From Streptomyces sp. V3I8 (GTDB lineage: Bacteria; Actinomycetota; Actinomycetes; Streptomycetales; Streptomycetaceae): a stretch of 64,000 nt of DNA. The notes below the pieces were generated by a model. The model worked only from the letters and a program-made list of their open reading frames with translations, was not told where the DNA came from and made no database searches. Of the stretch, positions 17,401 through 46,030 are shown piece by piece (position 1 is the stretch's first letter; every line of letters starts with the position of its first letter). Both the position numbers and the translations under genes were made by a program. Location: the NCBI RefSeq assembly GCF_030817535.1, contig NZ_JAUSZL010000002.1, positions 1-64,000 on the forward strand. Reading direction: 5' to 3'.

Positions 17401-19808
17401 CCGCGCCGACCTCGATCTACAGCCGCATCAACAGCGAGACGCTGTCCGGTCCCGACCTGGCCTTTCCGGCCAACTGGACCGCGAACCTCGACCCGTTCGC
17501 GCTGGCGGACTCGGCGTCCGCGAAGCGTCCCAAGCCCTATACCCGGTACACGCTGCTGTCGATCATCGGATGCCATCTCGACTACGCCGACGCGGAGTTC
17601 AGCCGGGAGACCGACGAATCGGTCGCGCACGCCCGCAGTCTCTACGTCGCCGCTCGCCGGCTGCTCGGCTCCGCGGCCCTGGTACCGCAGACGCCGACGA
17701 ACCTCGGCGAACCGGCGCTTCCGGTCCCGGAGGTCCGCACGCTGCGCACCAGGGTGGACATGCAGCTGGCCAAGCTCCGCCAGGGGCGCAACATCGCGGG
17801 TATGCCGCGCACCCAGGGTCTGGCGGCCGCGACGGTGAGCCGGCCGACCCCGTACCGCTTCAAGGTGCTGCTGGAGCGGGCCGGGCAACTCGTCGCCCAG
17901 GCCGCCCAGATGGAGGCCGGCTACCTCTCCGCCCTGGAGAAGTACGACGACCGCAACCTGCGTGTGTACGACGCCCTCAAGGCGATCGACCTGAGCGCGG
18001 CGCAGACCAGGGTGGCGCTCGGCCGGCTCGACGAGGCCAACGACGCCGTCACGGCCGCCACGGCACAGTTGACGAAAGCCGTCACCATGACCGCGTCCTA
18101 TGCCGCCGCTCTCGACGCGCCGACGAACAAGTACGAGCAGGACCTGCTCGACGACTACGGCGAGATGCGCGACATCAGGGACGCGATCACCGTGGCGGAC
18201 ACGGCGCTCGCCGTCGCGCAGGCGGCGTCGTCCGGCGCCAGCATGATGGACGCGATCTTCAGCGGTGGCGCCCGGCAGGCCCTCGCCATCGCGATGAGCG
18301 CGACCGCGGCCGTCAAGGGCGGGTTCCAGATCCAGCAGAACCACCTCGAGGCACAGCTGCAGGCCAACCAGCTGCAGGCCGGCATCGAGCAGCGCAAGGA
18401 CGAGTGGCGGCGACAGCAGGTGGCCGCCCAGCAGGACACGCAGATCGCCGCCGCGCAGATCACCGTGGCGAACGACCAGGTCACGATCGCCCGGCGGGAA
18501 CAGGACGTCGCGACGCTCCAGCACGACCAGGCGACGGCCACGCTGACCTTCCTCAACGGCCAGTTCACCAACGCCGACCTGTACCTCTGGATGAGCAACA
18601 CCCTCGGCGGGGTGTACCGGTACTTCCTGCAGCAGGCCACCGCGACCGCCCGGCAGGCGCAGGCCCAGCTCGCCTTCGAGCGGGCGGAGGCCGCCCGGGT
18701 CCTGATCCGTCAGGACTACGGTCAGTCGCCGGCCGAGATGACGTCGAACGCCGGCCCCGACCGGCACGGACTCACCGGCGCGGAACAACTCGCCCAGGAC
18801 CTCGCCCGTCTCGACGAGTACGCGTTCAGCTCCGCGCGGCGGCGCCTGAACCTCTCGCAGACCTTCTCCCTGGCCCGTCTGATGCCGGTGGAGTTCCTCC
18901 GGTTCCGCCGTACCGGCACACTCGCCTTCACCACTCCCACGGCCCTGTTCGACGCCGATTTCCCGGGTCACTACCTGCGGCTGGTCCGCCAGATGCGTAC
19001 CAGTCTCGTCGCGCTGGTGCCGCCGGACAGGGGCATCCGCGCCACTCTCTACTCCAACGGGATCTCCCGGGTCACCACCGGCCGGGACGGCACGTTCCAG
19101 GAGGTCGTGGTGCGCAGCGACCCGGGCGTCGTCGCCCTGACGTCTCCGGTCAACGCCAGCGGGGTGTTCGAGTTCGACGCCCAGTCGGACATGCTGCTGC
19201 CGTTCGAGGGCAGCGGTGTGGACACCAGCTGGGAGTTCCGGCTGCCGCCCGCCGCCAATCCGCTCGACTACTCCACCATCGTCGACCTGCTGGTCACGGT
19301 GGACTACACCGCCGCGTACGACGACACCTACCGCGACCAGGTGGTCACCAGGCTCAACGCCGACCGGGACCGTGGCGCCGACTGTGTGTTCAGCCTGGCG
19401 AGGGACTTCCCCGACCAGTGGTACGACCTCAACAACCCGGCCGGCCCCGCCGATCCGGCCACCAGGTCGGTGACGCTCCCGCTGCGTGACGTCGACTTCC
19501 CGACCGGGATCGACAAGCTCACCACCTCGGCCGTCGCCGTTCGCCTGGCGAGCGGCACGACGGTTCCCGACACCGTGATCTCGCTGTCCCGCGGTGCGAT
19601 CGGCGGCACGGCGACGGCGACCGACGGCATCGCCGGCACCCGGCGCGGCAATGCCACGGCGTGGACCGGATTCCTGGGGACCGGCCCGGCGGGCGACTGG
19701 CAGCTCCGCTTCGACGCCGACGCCCGTGCCCTGTTCGACTCCGGCACGCTCGACGACATCCTGCTCGTTCTGAGCTGGAGGGGAGAGGCGCCCGCCTGGA
19801 CACGCTGA
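14484..19808 (+). CDS. TcA-like pore/translocation subunit of the Tc toxin with N-terminal Ig-like domains
   Basis: A 1774-aa protein. The C-terminal half matches the TcA pore and TcB-binding region. A long heptad-rich helical stretch (QIQQNHLEAQLQANQLQAGI, WRRQQVAAQQDTQIAAAQI) is followed by FLNGQFTNADLYLWMSNTLGGVYRYF (split here: FLNGQFTNADLYLWM, SNTLGGVYRYF) and RFRRTGTLAFTTP. A hydrophobic hairpin (SSGASMMDAIFSGG, ~1250) could be the pore tip. By contrast residues ~1-330 look like three Ig-like beta domains (VRRTVVVTAQVNG, TVTITCTDPDGLTAT, HTVYLWATDNVGNVAAKD) rather than the usual VRP1 start, and the protein is shorter than the ~2400-aa TcA norm. GTG at 14484 follows GGAGACAC; 83 bp after the TcB-C gene, so probably co-transcribed. 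Confidence 0.85.
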   Translation: MSVTVQINGPAANAVVRRTVVVTAQVNGLVAQSGDHDPYDILNSVMVSVAGQPAVQATGSGGAWTAQVPLSASVAPGAQVPVQVTVNYHAISFYVPYPEQWPDVWSASSVALSSSQTVQTQAALPPAFTWTAPAAGSTVDLFEGSGQVNLQFNVTRAQVAPLTVSVTRDGTTMPVTYAGVTSYQIPVSLLPMPLGPRTVTITCTDPDGLTATQTRTVTGRDASPPNLQVAPVTVFGDSKGGATAPLQGTAPDAQSGMTGGSAKVEWALSPTGTRTPAKPGAGNDWRNWTADVPLTGFGAHTVYLWATDNVGNVAAKDVQATVISSYVPGTLEQRLDEREYLAALLSFAHEQVTVPGPPAAPLDTATLVAALGQPLDRLSQPLSAEADLGGHEVNQLRIPVEVLRARIAATGTPTAPGGSLELRYRTTAYASLLAAAGTSYAELRLVRGADTATRRALAARLGIPLSSTAPDELDQLLIDGPAITEAALETLFGLPSTTASDPLRVPGVPLLLGWRLAAQSLAWAGQDQHPDAPRAFAVLADPDVINAGDVIGGPTGDPIRKLLTDRAQALATYRATLSALRTGKTPAAALTAMLTLAQPGLDLAALGAQDAQGVDIGGALAARGLLRAGFLYLKRLSALAAAGTVTTAEWDDGLAVLTGAYKRRQLYPAWRVAESGFVLSPDFFVAGGAGPTPDPYRAGGEARAEWQSVLRARIAQREELGEASAQAVAAAEQAALPVLRDALLADLAATATTAGDAGESMSARFFVDMLAGGTLRTTRIGQAVESVQSLLSAKRSGELAPDHPAAGWTLKNGPDTFAAAWAWMGEQGTWQAATTAFLFPERHLDPTLLVPSARTMTPGTPTLPLDVLFAQVSAPGTTFTAGTAVKLAADYLAAKRITFPSPYTYLDPQRRGAHQTALANLSAGVESTPTTGHADNREIFWAVPMLLAQRLQAAGDHRAALDWYWIVHPYDLTAPTSIYSRINSETLSGPDLAFPANWTANLDPFALADSASAKRPKPYTRYTLLSIIGCHLDYADAEFSRETDESVAHARSLYVAARRLLGSAALVPQTPTNLGEPALPVPEVRTLRTRVDMQLAKLRQGRNIAGMPRTQGLAAATVSRPTPYRFKVLLERAGQLVAQAAQMEAGYLSALEKYDDRNLRVYDALKAIDLSAAQTRVALGRLDEANDAVTAATAQLTKAVTMTASYAAALDAPTNKYEQDLLDDYGEMRDIRDAITVADTALAVAQAASSGASMMDAIFSGGARQALAIAMSATAAVKGGFQIQQNHLEAQLQANQLQAGIEQRKDEWRRQQVAAQQDTQIAAAQITVANDQVTIARREQDVATLQHDQATATLTFLNGQFTNADLYLWMSNTLGGVYRYFLQQATATARQAQAQLAFERAEAARVLIRQDYGQSPAEMTSNAGPDRHGLTGAEQLAQDLARLDEYAFSSARRRLNLSQTFSLARLMPVEFLRFRRTGTLAFTTPTALFDADFPGHYLRLVRQMRTSLVALVPPDRGIRATLYSNGISRVTTGRDGTFQEVVVRSDPGVVALTSPVNASGVFEFDAQSDMLLPFEGSGVDTSWEFRLPPAANPLDYSTIVDLLVTVDYTAAYDDTYRDQVVTRLNADRDRGADCVFSLARDFPDQWYDLNNPAGPADPATRSVTLPLRDVDFPTGIDKLTTSAVAVRLASGTTVPDTVISLSRGAIGGTATATDGIAGTRRGNATAWTGFLGTGPAGDWQLRFDADARALFDSGTLDDILLVLSWRGEAPAWTR

Positions 19809-20238
19809 CGGGTGCGCCCCTCTGCGGGCGATCACCTGCGGGTGCGGGTGCGGGTGCGGGGCGTACGCGTTCTCAGGTTCCGGCATCGAGGCCGTCGCCG
19901 TCGGCGACCCGGGTGAGCTTCGGGTCAAGGGGGCCAGGAGCAACGAGGTGGGGGCCTTGCCGAGCAGATTGCGCGGCATCAGTCCGAGCCGGGTCCGCCG
20001 GAGGGAGAGCAACGACCGCCGACGCGTCGTCCTGCGCCCCGCCCCCGAGGCACGCGAACAGGCCCGCCATTTCCCCGCTTTCGCGGGCACCGAGATCGCT
20101 GCCGGCCGAGGGGGCGCCCCATCTCCCCCTGGCATCCGGCGCGGCTGGTCTATACCAAGCGACTCCGTCCCACTATCCTCATCCGTGGTCAGCAGCAGCC
20201 GCGCGACCTGTCGATGCACCGCCTCCAGGAGGAACACG
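19809..20238. other. Spacer before the sugar dehydrogenase
   Basis: 430 bp with no gene I can support. A weak CGCCC/GGGCG hairpin (19815-19830) directly follows the TcA stop, then GCGGGT is repeated about four times near 19838-19860. A 65-codon minus frame (19873-20070) exists but has no recognisable features. The promoter for the next gene should lie near the relatively AT-rich tctatacc at about 20149. Confidence 0.35.
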
Positions 20239-21381
20239 GTGAGAGTTCGCACCAGAAGCTCGGCGATCGTCGGCACCATCTGTCTCGTCGCCTCCCTCGT
20301 CCTGACCGCGGCGTCGGCCGACGAACCGGTCGCCCCACGGCAGGCACAGGCGGCGAAGATCGCCCTCACGAACGTGGCCACGGCCCGGAATCCGACGGCC
20401 GGCGCCGCCGGCCCCGGAGGAACGCTCTGGATCGCCGAACGCGCGGGCACGGTGAGGGTCCTGGACGACAAGGGTCTCGGCGGGCCCGTCCTCGACATCA
20501 GCGCCGAGACCACCACCGACGGCGAACGCGGGCTGCTCGGGATCGCGTTCGACAAGAAGTTCGCGCACTTCTACATCTCGTTCACGAATCTGGAAGGCAC
20601 CAGCACCGTGGACGAGTTCGCCGTACGGCACGGCAGGATCCAGCCGCACACCCGGCGTACGGTCCTCACCCAGACGCAGCCCTACGCGAACCACAACGGC
20701 GGCGACATCAAGATCGGCCCCGACGGCTACCTCTACATCGCGCTCGGCGACGGCGGCTCGGGCGGTGACCCGCACGGCAACGGACAGAACCTCGACACCC
20801 TGCTCGGCAAACTCCTGCGGATCGACCCGAGGGGCGGCAAGCCGTACGCCATCCCGTCGGACAACCCGTTCGTGGACGACCCGAACGCGAGAGCCGAGAT
20901 CTGGGCGTACGGACTGCGCAACCCGTGGCGGTTCTCCTTCGACGCGCGCACGGGCGACCTGCTGATCGGTGACGTCGGCCAGAGCGACTGGGAGGAGATC
21001 GACTGGGCCCCGGCGAGCAGCGGGGGCGGGGAGAACTACGGCTGGGCCCAGATGGAGGGCAGCCATCCCTTCCGTGGCCGCACGGAACCCGCGAACCACG
21101 TGCGGCCGATCCACGAGTACGACCGCACCGGCCTCGGCTGCTCGGTGACCGGCGGCTATGTCTACCGGGGCAGGGCGATCCCCGCCCTCAGGGGGCAGTA
21201 CGTGTTCAGCGACTACTGCGACGGCACCGTTCGCTCCCTGCGGTTGAAGAACGGCAGGGTTACGGGCGTGAACGACCTCGGAGTCAACGGTGGCGAGGTC
21301 ATCTCCTTCGCTCAGGGCGGCAGTGGCGAACTGTACGTACTCGCCATCGGCGGCAGCGTCTTCCGGATCGACCCGGTGTAA
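20239..21381 (+). CDS. Secreted PQQ-dependent glucose/sorbosone-type dehydrogenase
   Basis: A 380-aa six-bladed beta-propeller of the GSDH (glucose/sorbosone dehydrogenase, HHIP-like) family. Residues 1-27 form a Sec signal peptide: basic RVRTRSS, hydrophobic AIVGTICLVASLVL and a cleavage site after ASA. Family motifs include LWIAERAGTVRVLD, GERGLLGIAFD, ANHNGGDIKIGPDGYLYIA followed by LGDGGSGGD, LLRIDP and GLRNPWRFSFD. Likely exported; known relatives oxidise aldoses using PQQ and Ca2+, but many actinobacterial members have unknown substrates. GTG at 20239 is chosen because AGGAGG precedes it and the signal peptide starts there. It ends 28 bp from the convergent GNAT gene. Confidence 0.87.
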   Translation: MRVRTRSSAIVGTICLVASLVLTAASADEPVAPRQAQAAKIALTNVATARNPTAGAAGPGGTLWIAERAGTVRVLDDKGLGGPVLDISAETTTDGERGLLGIAFDKKFAHFYISFTNLEGTSTVDEFAVRHGRIQPHTRRTVLTQTQPYANHNGGDIKIGPDGYLYIALGDGGSGGDPHGNGQNLDTLLGKLLRIDPRGGKPYAIPSDNPFVDDPNARAEIWAYGLRNPWRFSFDARTGDLLIGDVGQSDWEEIDWAPASSGGGENYGWAQMEGSHPFRGRTEPANHVRPIHEYDRTGLGCSVTGGYVYRGRAIPALRGQYVFSDYCDGTVRSLRLKNGRVTGVNDLGVNGGEVISFAQGGSGELYVLAIGGSVFRIDPV

Positions 21382-21409
21382 GGACCACCGGAGGAAGCCG
21401 CCGATGCCG

Positions 21410-21922
21410 TCAGGTCGCCTCCGTGGTGGAGATGACGACCATCTGGGTCACCGTGCCGTCCTCGCCGACCACCTCCCGCACGGGCCGGAAACCCAGTCGC
21501 CGGCAGAGGGCGAGACTCGCCGTGTTCCCGGCGCCCACCATGCCGTAGGCCTCCTTCAGCCCGAGGTTGTCGGCGGCATGGCGGAGCAGGCCGTGTACGA
21601 CTTCGGTGCCCATGCCCTGCCCCCAGTAAGCGGGGGCGAGGGCGACGATGAGTTCGTGGCCGTCGACGTTGCCGGTCTTCTTCACCTCGGCGTGGCCGAT
21701 GTACGTCTCCTGCCACCACACCCCCCACACGTCGAAACGTCGCGTGGGGTAGACGTCGGTGAGCAGGGCGCGGAACGCGGTGCGCAGATCGGCCTCGGGC
21801 ACCATGTCCTGGCCCATCCAGTGGCACACCTCCTCGTTGCGCAGCAGGGCCACGAAGTGGCTCTCGTCCTCCAAGCGGTAGGGCTTGAAATCCAGCCGTT
21901 CGGTTTTCAGGGTGGGCGTCAT
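21410..21922 (-). CDS. GNAT-family N-acetyltransferase (RimJ/RimL-like)
   Basis: A 170-aa acetyltransferase. It opens LKTERLDFKPYRLED, typical of the Acetyltransf_3 (RimJ/RimL) subgroup, has the acetyl-CoA pyrophosphate loop in YWGQGMGTEVVHGLL and ends with N-x-x-S-L-A-L-C-R-R-LGF, the conserved GNAT motif B. Full length for the family. ATG at 21922 has AGGAG 8 nt upstream. It lies 177 bp downstream of MbtH on the same strand, with a possible hairpin between, so membership of the peptide operon is uncertain. It could acetylate a basic peptide side chain, confer self-resistance or be unrelated. Confidence 0.85.
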   Translation of the reverse strand: MTPTLKTERLDFKPYRLEDESHFVALLRNEEVCHWMGQDMVPEADLRTAFRALLTDVYPTRRFDVWGVWWQETYIGHAEVKKTGNVDGHELIVALAPAYWGQGMGTEVVHGLLRHAADNLGLKEAYGMVGAGNTASLALCRRLGFRPVREVVGEDGTVTQMVVISTTEAT

Positions 21923-21923
21923 C

Positions 21924-21962
21924 GGTGGACTCCTGCGGTGGACTTCTGCGGTGGACTTCTGA
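21924..21962. repeat. Three tandem 13-mers in the GNAT leader
   Basis: The plus strand has ggtggactcctgc, ggtggacttctgc and ggtggacttctga at 21924, 21937 and 21950. On the gene strand the copy next to the start carries AGGAG, the ribosome-binding site, while the other two read AGAAG. The leader therefore contains one functional and two degenerate copies of the same ribosome-binding segment. Confidence 0.6.
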
Positions 21963-21985
21963 GACGGGACGGGGGTGTCCGGTGG

Positions 21986-22017
21986 GTGATCGGTGGAGTG
22001 ATCGGTGAGTGATCGGT
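21986..22017. repeat. Three GTGATCGGT repeats about one helical turn apart
   Basis: GTGATCGGT occurs at 21986-21994, 21998-22006 and 22009-22017, i.e. 12 and 11 bp apart, about 65-95 bp upstream of the GNAT start. Helical phasing is compatible with a regulator-binding site, but simple tandem duplication is equally possible. Confidence 0.45.
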
Positions 22018-22054
22018 CGGTACGCCACGGCCGCGGTCCCAGGAGGGCGGTGAC

Positions 22055-22078
22055 CGGCGCCCCCTGGAACCGGGGCCG
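22055..22078 (-). terminator. Possible hairpin terminator after MbtH
   Basis: CGGcgCCCC and GGGGCCG can pair around a 7-nt loop (tggaacc) with a 2-nt bulge, about 22 nt after the MbtH stop. There is no T-tract. If real it would end the peptide operon before the GNAT gene. Confidence 0.3.
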
Positions 22079-22099
22079 TGGCTCCGCAGCGGACGGCGG

Positions 22100-22303
22100 T
22101 CAGGACTCCGCGTTCTCCATCCGCTCGCGCAGGCTGCGCGGGCGCATGTCGGTCCACACCTCGTCGACGTAGGCGGAGCACTCCTCCTCGGTGCCCTCCT
22201 TCCCGACGGGCTGCCAGCCCGCGGGGACCTCGACGTCGACCGGCCAGAGGGAGTACTGGTCCTCGTCGTTGCGCAGCACCTGGTGGCGGGTGTTCTCGTC
22301 CAT
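22100..22303 (-). CDS. MbtH-family NRPS accessory protein
   Basis: A 67-aa protein with the complete MbtH signature: NDEDQYSLWPVDVEVPAGWQ (residues ~12-31) then an invariant-type tail EVWTDMRPRSLRE. MbtH proteins bind adenylation domains and are often needed for their folding and activity. It is the last gene of the NRPS operon, 62 bp after NRPS-2, with GGAGAG just before the ATG. Length and all three conserved Trp residues (20, 30, 50) are normal for the family. Confidence 0.96.
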   Translation of the reverse strand: MDENTRHQVLRNDEDQYSLWPVDVEVPAGWQPVGKEGTEEECSAYVDEVWTDMRPRSLRERMENAES

Positions 22304-22365
22304 GTCGTTCTCTCCTGTCGTGACGGGTTCCGGTGGGTGAGGCTGTCGTGGGTGGGCTGTCGTGG

Positions 22366-42810
<20,445 letters not shown>

Positions 42811-42823
42811 GGTCTGCCGGTCC

Positions 42824-45800
42824 TCACCGTTCGTCGTGGTCGCTGTCGCCGCGTGCGGCGTCTTCGAGTTCGCGGAGCACCTGTTCCTCCACCAGTTCCG
42901 CCAGGGCGGCGACCGTGCGGTGGACCAGGACGTCGCGGGGCGTGAGGGCCACGCCGAAGGCGTCGTTGGCCCGCGAGGAGATGAGCAGGGCGCGCAGGGA
43001 GTCGCCGCCGAGGTCGAAGTAGTCGTCCTCGGCACCGGCCGGGGTGTGCAGGGCCTCCTCCCAGAGGGCGGCCAGGACCTCCTCGGTGGGGGTGCGGGGC
43101 GCGACGCGCTCCGCCGTCCGCGGCGCGTCCGGTGCGGGCGCGGGCAGGGCGGCCCGGTCGGTCTTGCCGTTCTCGGTGAGCGGGAAACGCTCGAGGACGA
43201 CGTACGCGGAGGGCACCATGGGACCCGGCAGGGTCGCGGCGGCCAGCGTCCGCAGTTCCGCGGCGGTGGGGGTCTGCTCGCCGGGTGCGCGCAGCAGGTG
43301 GGCCACCAGCCGCGGCGGACCCGGTTCGTCCTCCCGTACACCCACCACGGCGTCCAGCACGGCCGGATGGCGTACGAGCGTGGCCTCGACCTCGCCCGCC
43401 TCGATGCGGTGGCCGCGCAGTTTGAGCTGGTGGTCGGTGCGGCCCAGGTAGTGCAGTTCGCCGCGGGCGTCGCGCCGTACGAGGTCGCCGGTGCGGTACA
43501 TGCGGGCGCCGGGCGGCCCGAACGGGTCCGCGGTGAACCGGGCCGCGGTCAGGCCGGGCCGGCCCAGGTAGCCGCGGGCCAGCGCCGGTCCGCTCAGCCA
43601 CAGTTCGCCCGCCACGCCGTCGGGGACCGGCCGCCGCCCGGCGTCCAGGACGTACGCCCCGGTGGCGGGCAGCGGGCGGCCGATCGGCGGGGCGGTGCCG
43701 TCCGGCACCAGGGGGTCCGACCAGGTGGCGACGACGGTGGCCTCGGTCGGCCCGTAGGAGTTGACCAGGCGGTGGTGCGGGGCCCAGCGGGCGACCAGGT
43801 CGGCGCCGCACGCGTCGGCGCCCACCGTCAGGGTCTTGAGGTCGGGCAGGGTGCCGGGGGTGTCCGGCGGCAGGGTGGCGAGCGCGGCCGGAGGCAGCAG
43901 GGTGTGAGTGATGCGCTCGGCACGCAGTACGTCGGCCAGTTCGGCGCCGAGCAGTGGTCCGGGCCGCGGGACGACCAGGGAGGCGCCCTGCGGCAGGGAC
44001 ATGCACAGTTCCAGCACCGAGGCGTCGAAGCTGGGGGTGGCGAACGCCAGGACCCGGTCGCCCGGCGCCACCCGGTAGTGCGCGGCCTCGGCGGCGGCGA
44101 AGCCCGCCAGGCCCCGGTGGGTGACCACCACGCCCTTGGGGGTGCCGGTAGAGCCGGAGGTGTAGATGACGTAGGCCGGGTCGTCCAGGTCCAGCGGGCG
44201 GTGGCGGTCGGCGTCGGTGGGCCGGTGGTTGGGTGCGCCGTCCGGGCCCACGCCTGCGCCCTGCCCCTCCTGCCCAGCCTGCCCGTCACGTCCGCCATGT
44301 CCGTCCTGCCCGTCCGAGAGCAGGGCGGAGACCTCGGCGGTGTCGAGGGTGACGGCGGGCGCCGCGTCCCGCAGCATGAACGCCACCCGCTCCCGCGGGT
44401 AGTCGGGATCCACCGGCAGGAAGGCGGCGCCGGTCTTGGCGACCGCCAGCTGGGCGAGGACCATGTCCGCCGAGCGCGGCAGGAGCAGGGCGACGAGGGT
44501 GCCGGGGCCCGCGCCGCGCGCGATGAGGCGGTGCGCCAGGCGGTTGGCCCGTGCCTCCGCCTCCGCGAAGGACAGGGACAGGCCGGGCGCGCTCAGTGCC
44601 GTGGCCGTGGGGAGGCGGTCCACCGCCGCCTCGATCAGGGCGGGCAGCGTCGCCGGGGCCACCGGGGCGAGTTGCGGGCGGGCGGGGCCGTGCAGCAGCC
44701 GGGCCCGTTCCTCCGGCGGCAGGATGTCGATGGCGTCCAGGCGGTCGGCGTCCGTGGCGGTGGCCAGTTCACCGAGCGTGTGCAGGAGCTGGGCGGCCAG
44801 GGAGCGGGCCGTGGCCGCGTCGAAGTGGCGCGGGTCGTAGCCGAGTTCGACGCCGAGCCGCTCGCCGGGCGAGACGACCACGGTGAGCGGGTAGTTGGTG
44901 GCCTCCCGGGCGTCGAGGTCGGTCACGTGGACGCCGTGGGCGCCGGCCGTGGCGTCGCCGACCGGGTAGTTCTCGAAGACCAGCAGGCTGTCGAACATCG
45001 GCGTCCCGGCGGGCAGGCCGCTCCACGCCTGGAGGTCGGTCAGCGGGACGTGGTCGAAGCGGCGGTCCTCGGCCCGTACGGTCTGGGTGTCCCGCAGCCA
45101 GGCGTCGCAGGCGGCGGCGCCGTCCACGGTGACCCGGGCGGGCAGGGTGGTGATGAACAGGCCGGTGACGGTGTCGGCGCCGGGCAGGTCGGCGGGCCGT
45201 CCGGAGACGGTGGTGCCGAAGCACACCTCGCGTTCGCCGCTCCAGCGCGACAGCAGCAGCGCCCAGGCACCCTGCGCGACGGTGCTGAGGGTCAGGCGGC
45301 CCCGGCGGGCGAAGTCCTCGAGACGCTTGGTCTCCTCCGTTCCCAGGTACTGGGTCAGCCAGGTGTCGGAGCGGGCCGCGGAGCTCTGGACGGGCCTGCG
45401 GTCGTAGGGCAGCGGGGTGGGGGCGGTGAGGTCCGCGAGGGCGCTCCTCCAGTGCTCCTCGGCCGGTGCGGTGTCCCGGGCGGCGAGCCAGGCGGCGTAG
45501 TCGGCGAACGGGCGGCGCTCCGGCAGCCGCGGTTCCTCTCCCCGGGCGAACGCCGCGTGCGCGGCCATGACGTCGGCCAGGACGTGGAAGACGCTCCAGC
45601 CGTCCAGCAGGACGTGGTGGAAGGTCCACATGACCCGCACCCGGTCCGGGCCGAGCCGGATCAGGGCCAGGCGCAGCAGCGGGGCGCGGTCCAGGGCCAG
45701 AGCGCGGGCCTTGTCCTCGGCGAGCAGCCGCTCCAGTGCCGTGTCCCGCGCGTCGGGGGTGAGGGCGCTCCAGTCGTGTTCGGTGACCGGCAGCACGGCG

Positions 45801-46030
45801 GTGCGGTGGACGGCCTGGAGCGGTACGGGGACACCGTGCAGGGCGACGGTGGTACGCAGGACGGGCGTGCGGTCGACCACGTGCTGGAAGGCGGCCGCGA
45901 GCAGGCGCGGGTCGCGCGCCCCGTCCACGACGAAGGTGATCTGCTCGACGTACATGCCCCGGCCCGGCTCGTCCAGGCCGTGCACGACCATGCCGGTCTG
46001 GGTGGGGGTCAGCGGGTAGAGGTCCACGAT
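42824..46030 (-). other. NRPS module 5: C(DCL)-A-T, end of NRPS-1
   Basis: C5 begins [13 protein letters not shown] with HHVLLDGWS. The pocket reads DALLTGSVV, resembling the tyrosine code DALVTGAVV but not identical. A Gly/Gln/Asp-rich insertion lies at 44232-44322, before the A3 motif. T5 has GGDSL rather than GGDSI, consistent with no epimerase following. The protein then ends in an acidic tail ([15 protein letters not shown]). Confidence 0.78.

Noticed and set aside
7117..19808. Contact-dependent Rhs/type VI effector or extracellular contractile injection system
   Set aside because: SpvB N-terminus, VCBS propeller and an adjacent TcA pore protein fit a Tc toxin; no PAAR, VgrG, sheath, tube or baseplate genes are present.
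19873..20070. 65-codon minus-strand ORF
   Set aside because: No homology, no ribosome-binding site and composition similar to non-coding flank.
15150..20555. 1801-codon minus-strand open frame across the TcA-like gene
   Set aside because: Antisense shadow; the plus strand has clear TcA motifs and a ribosome-binding site.
42811..43341. N-terminal extension of NRPS-2 to 43341
   Set aside because: The extension is an out-of-frame reading of the end of NRPS-1; ATG at 42810 begins the normal pre-C-domain sequence.
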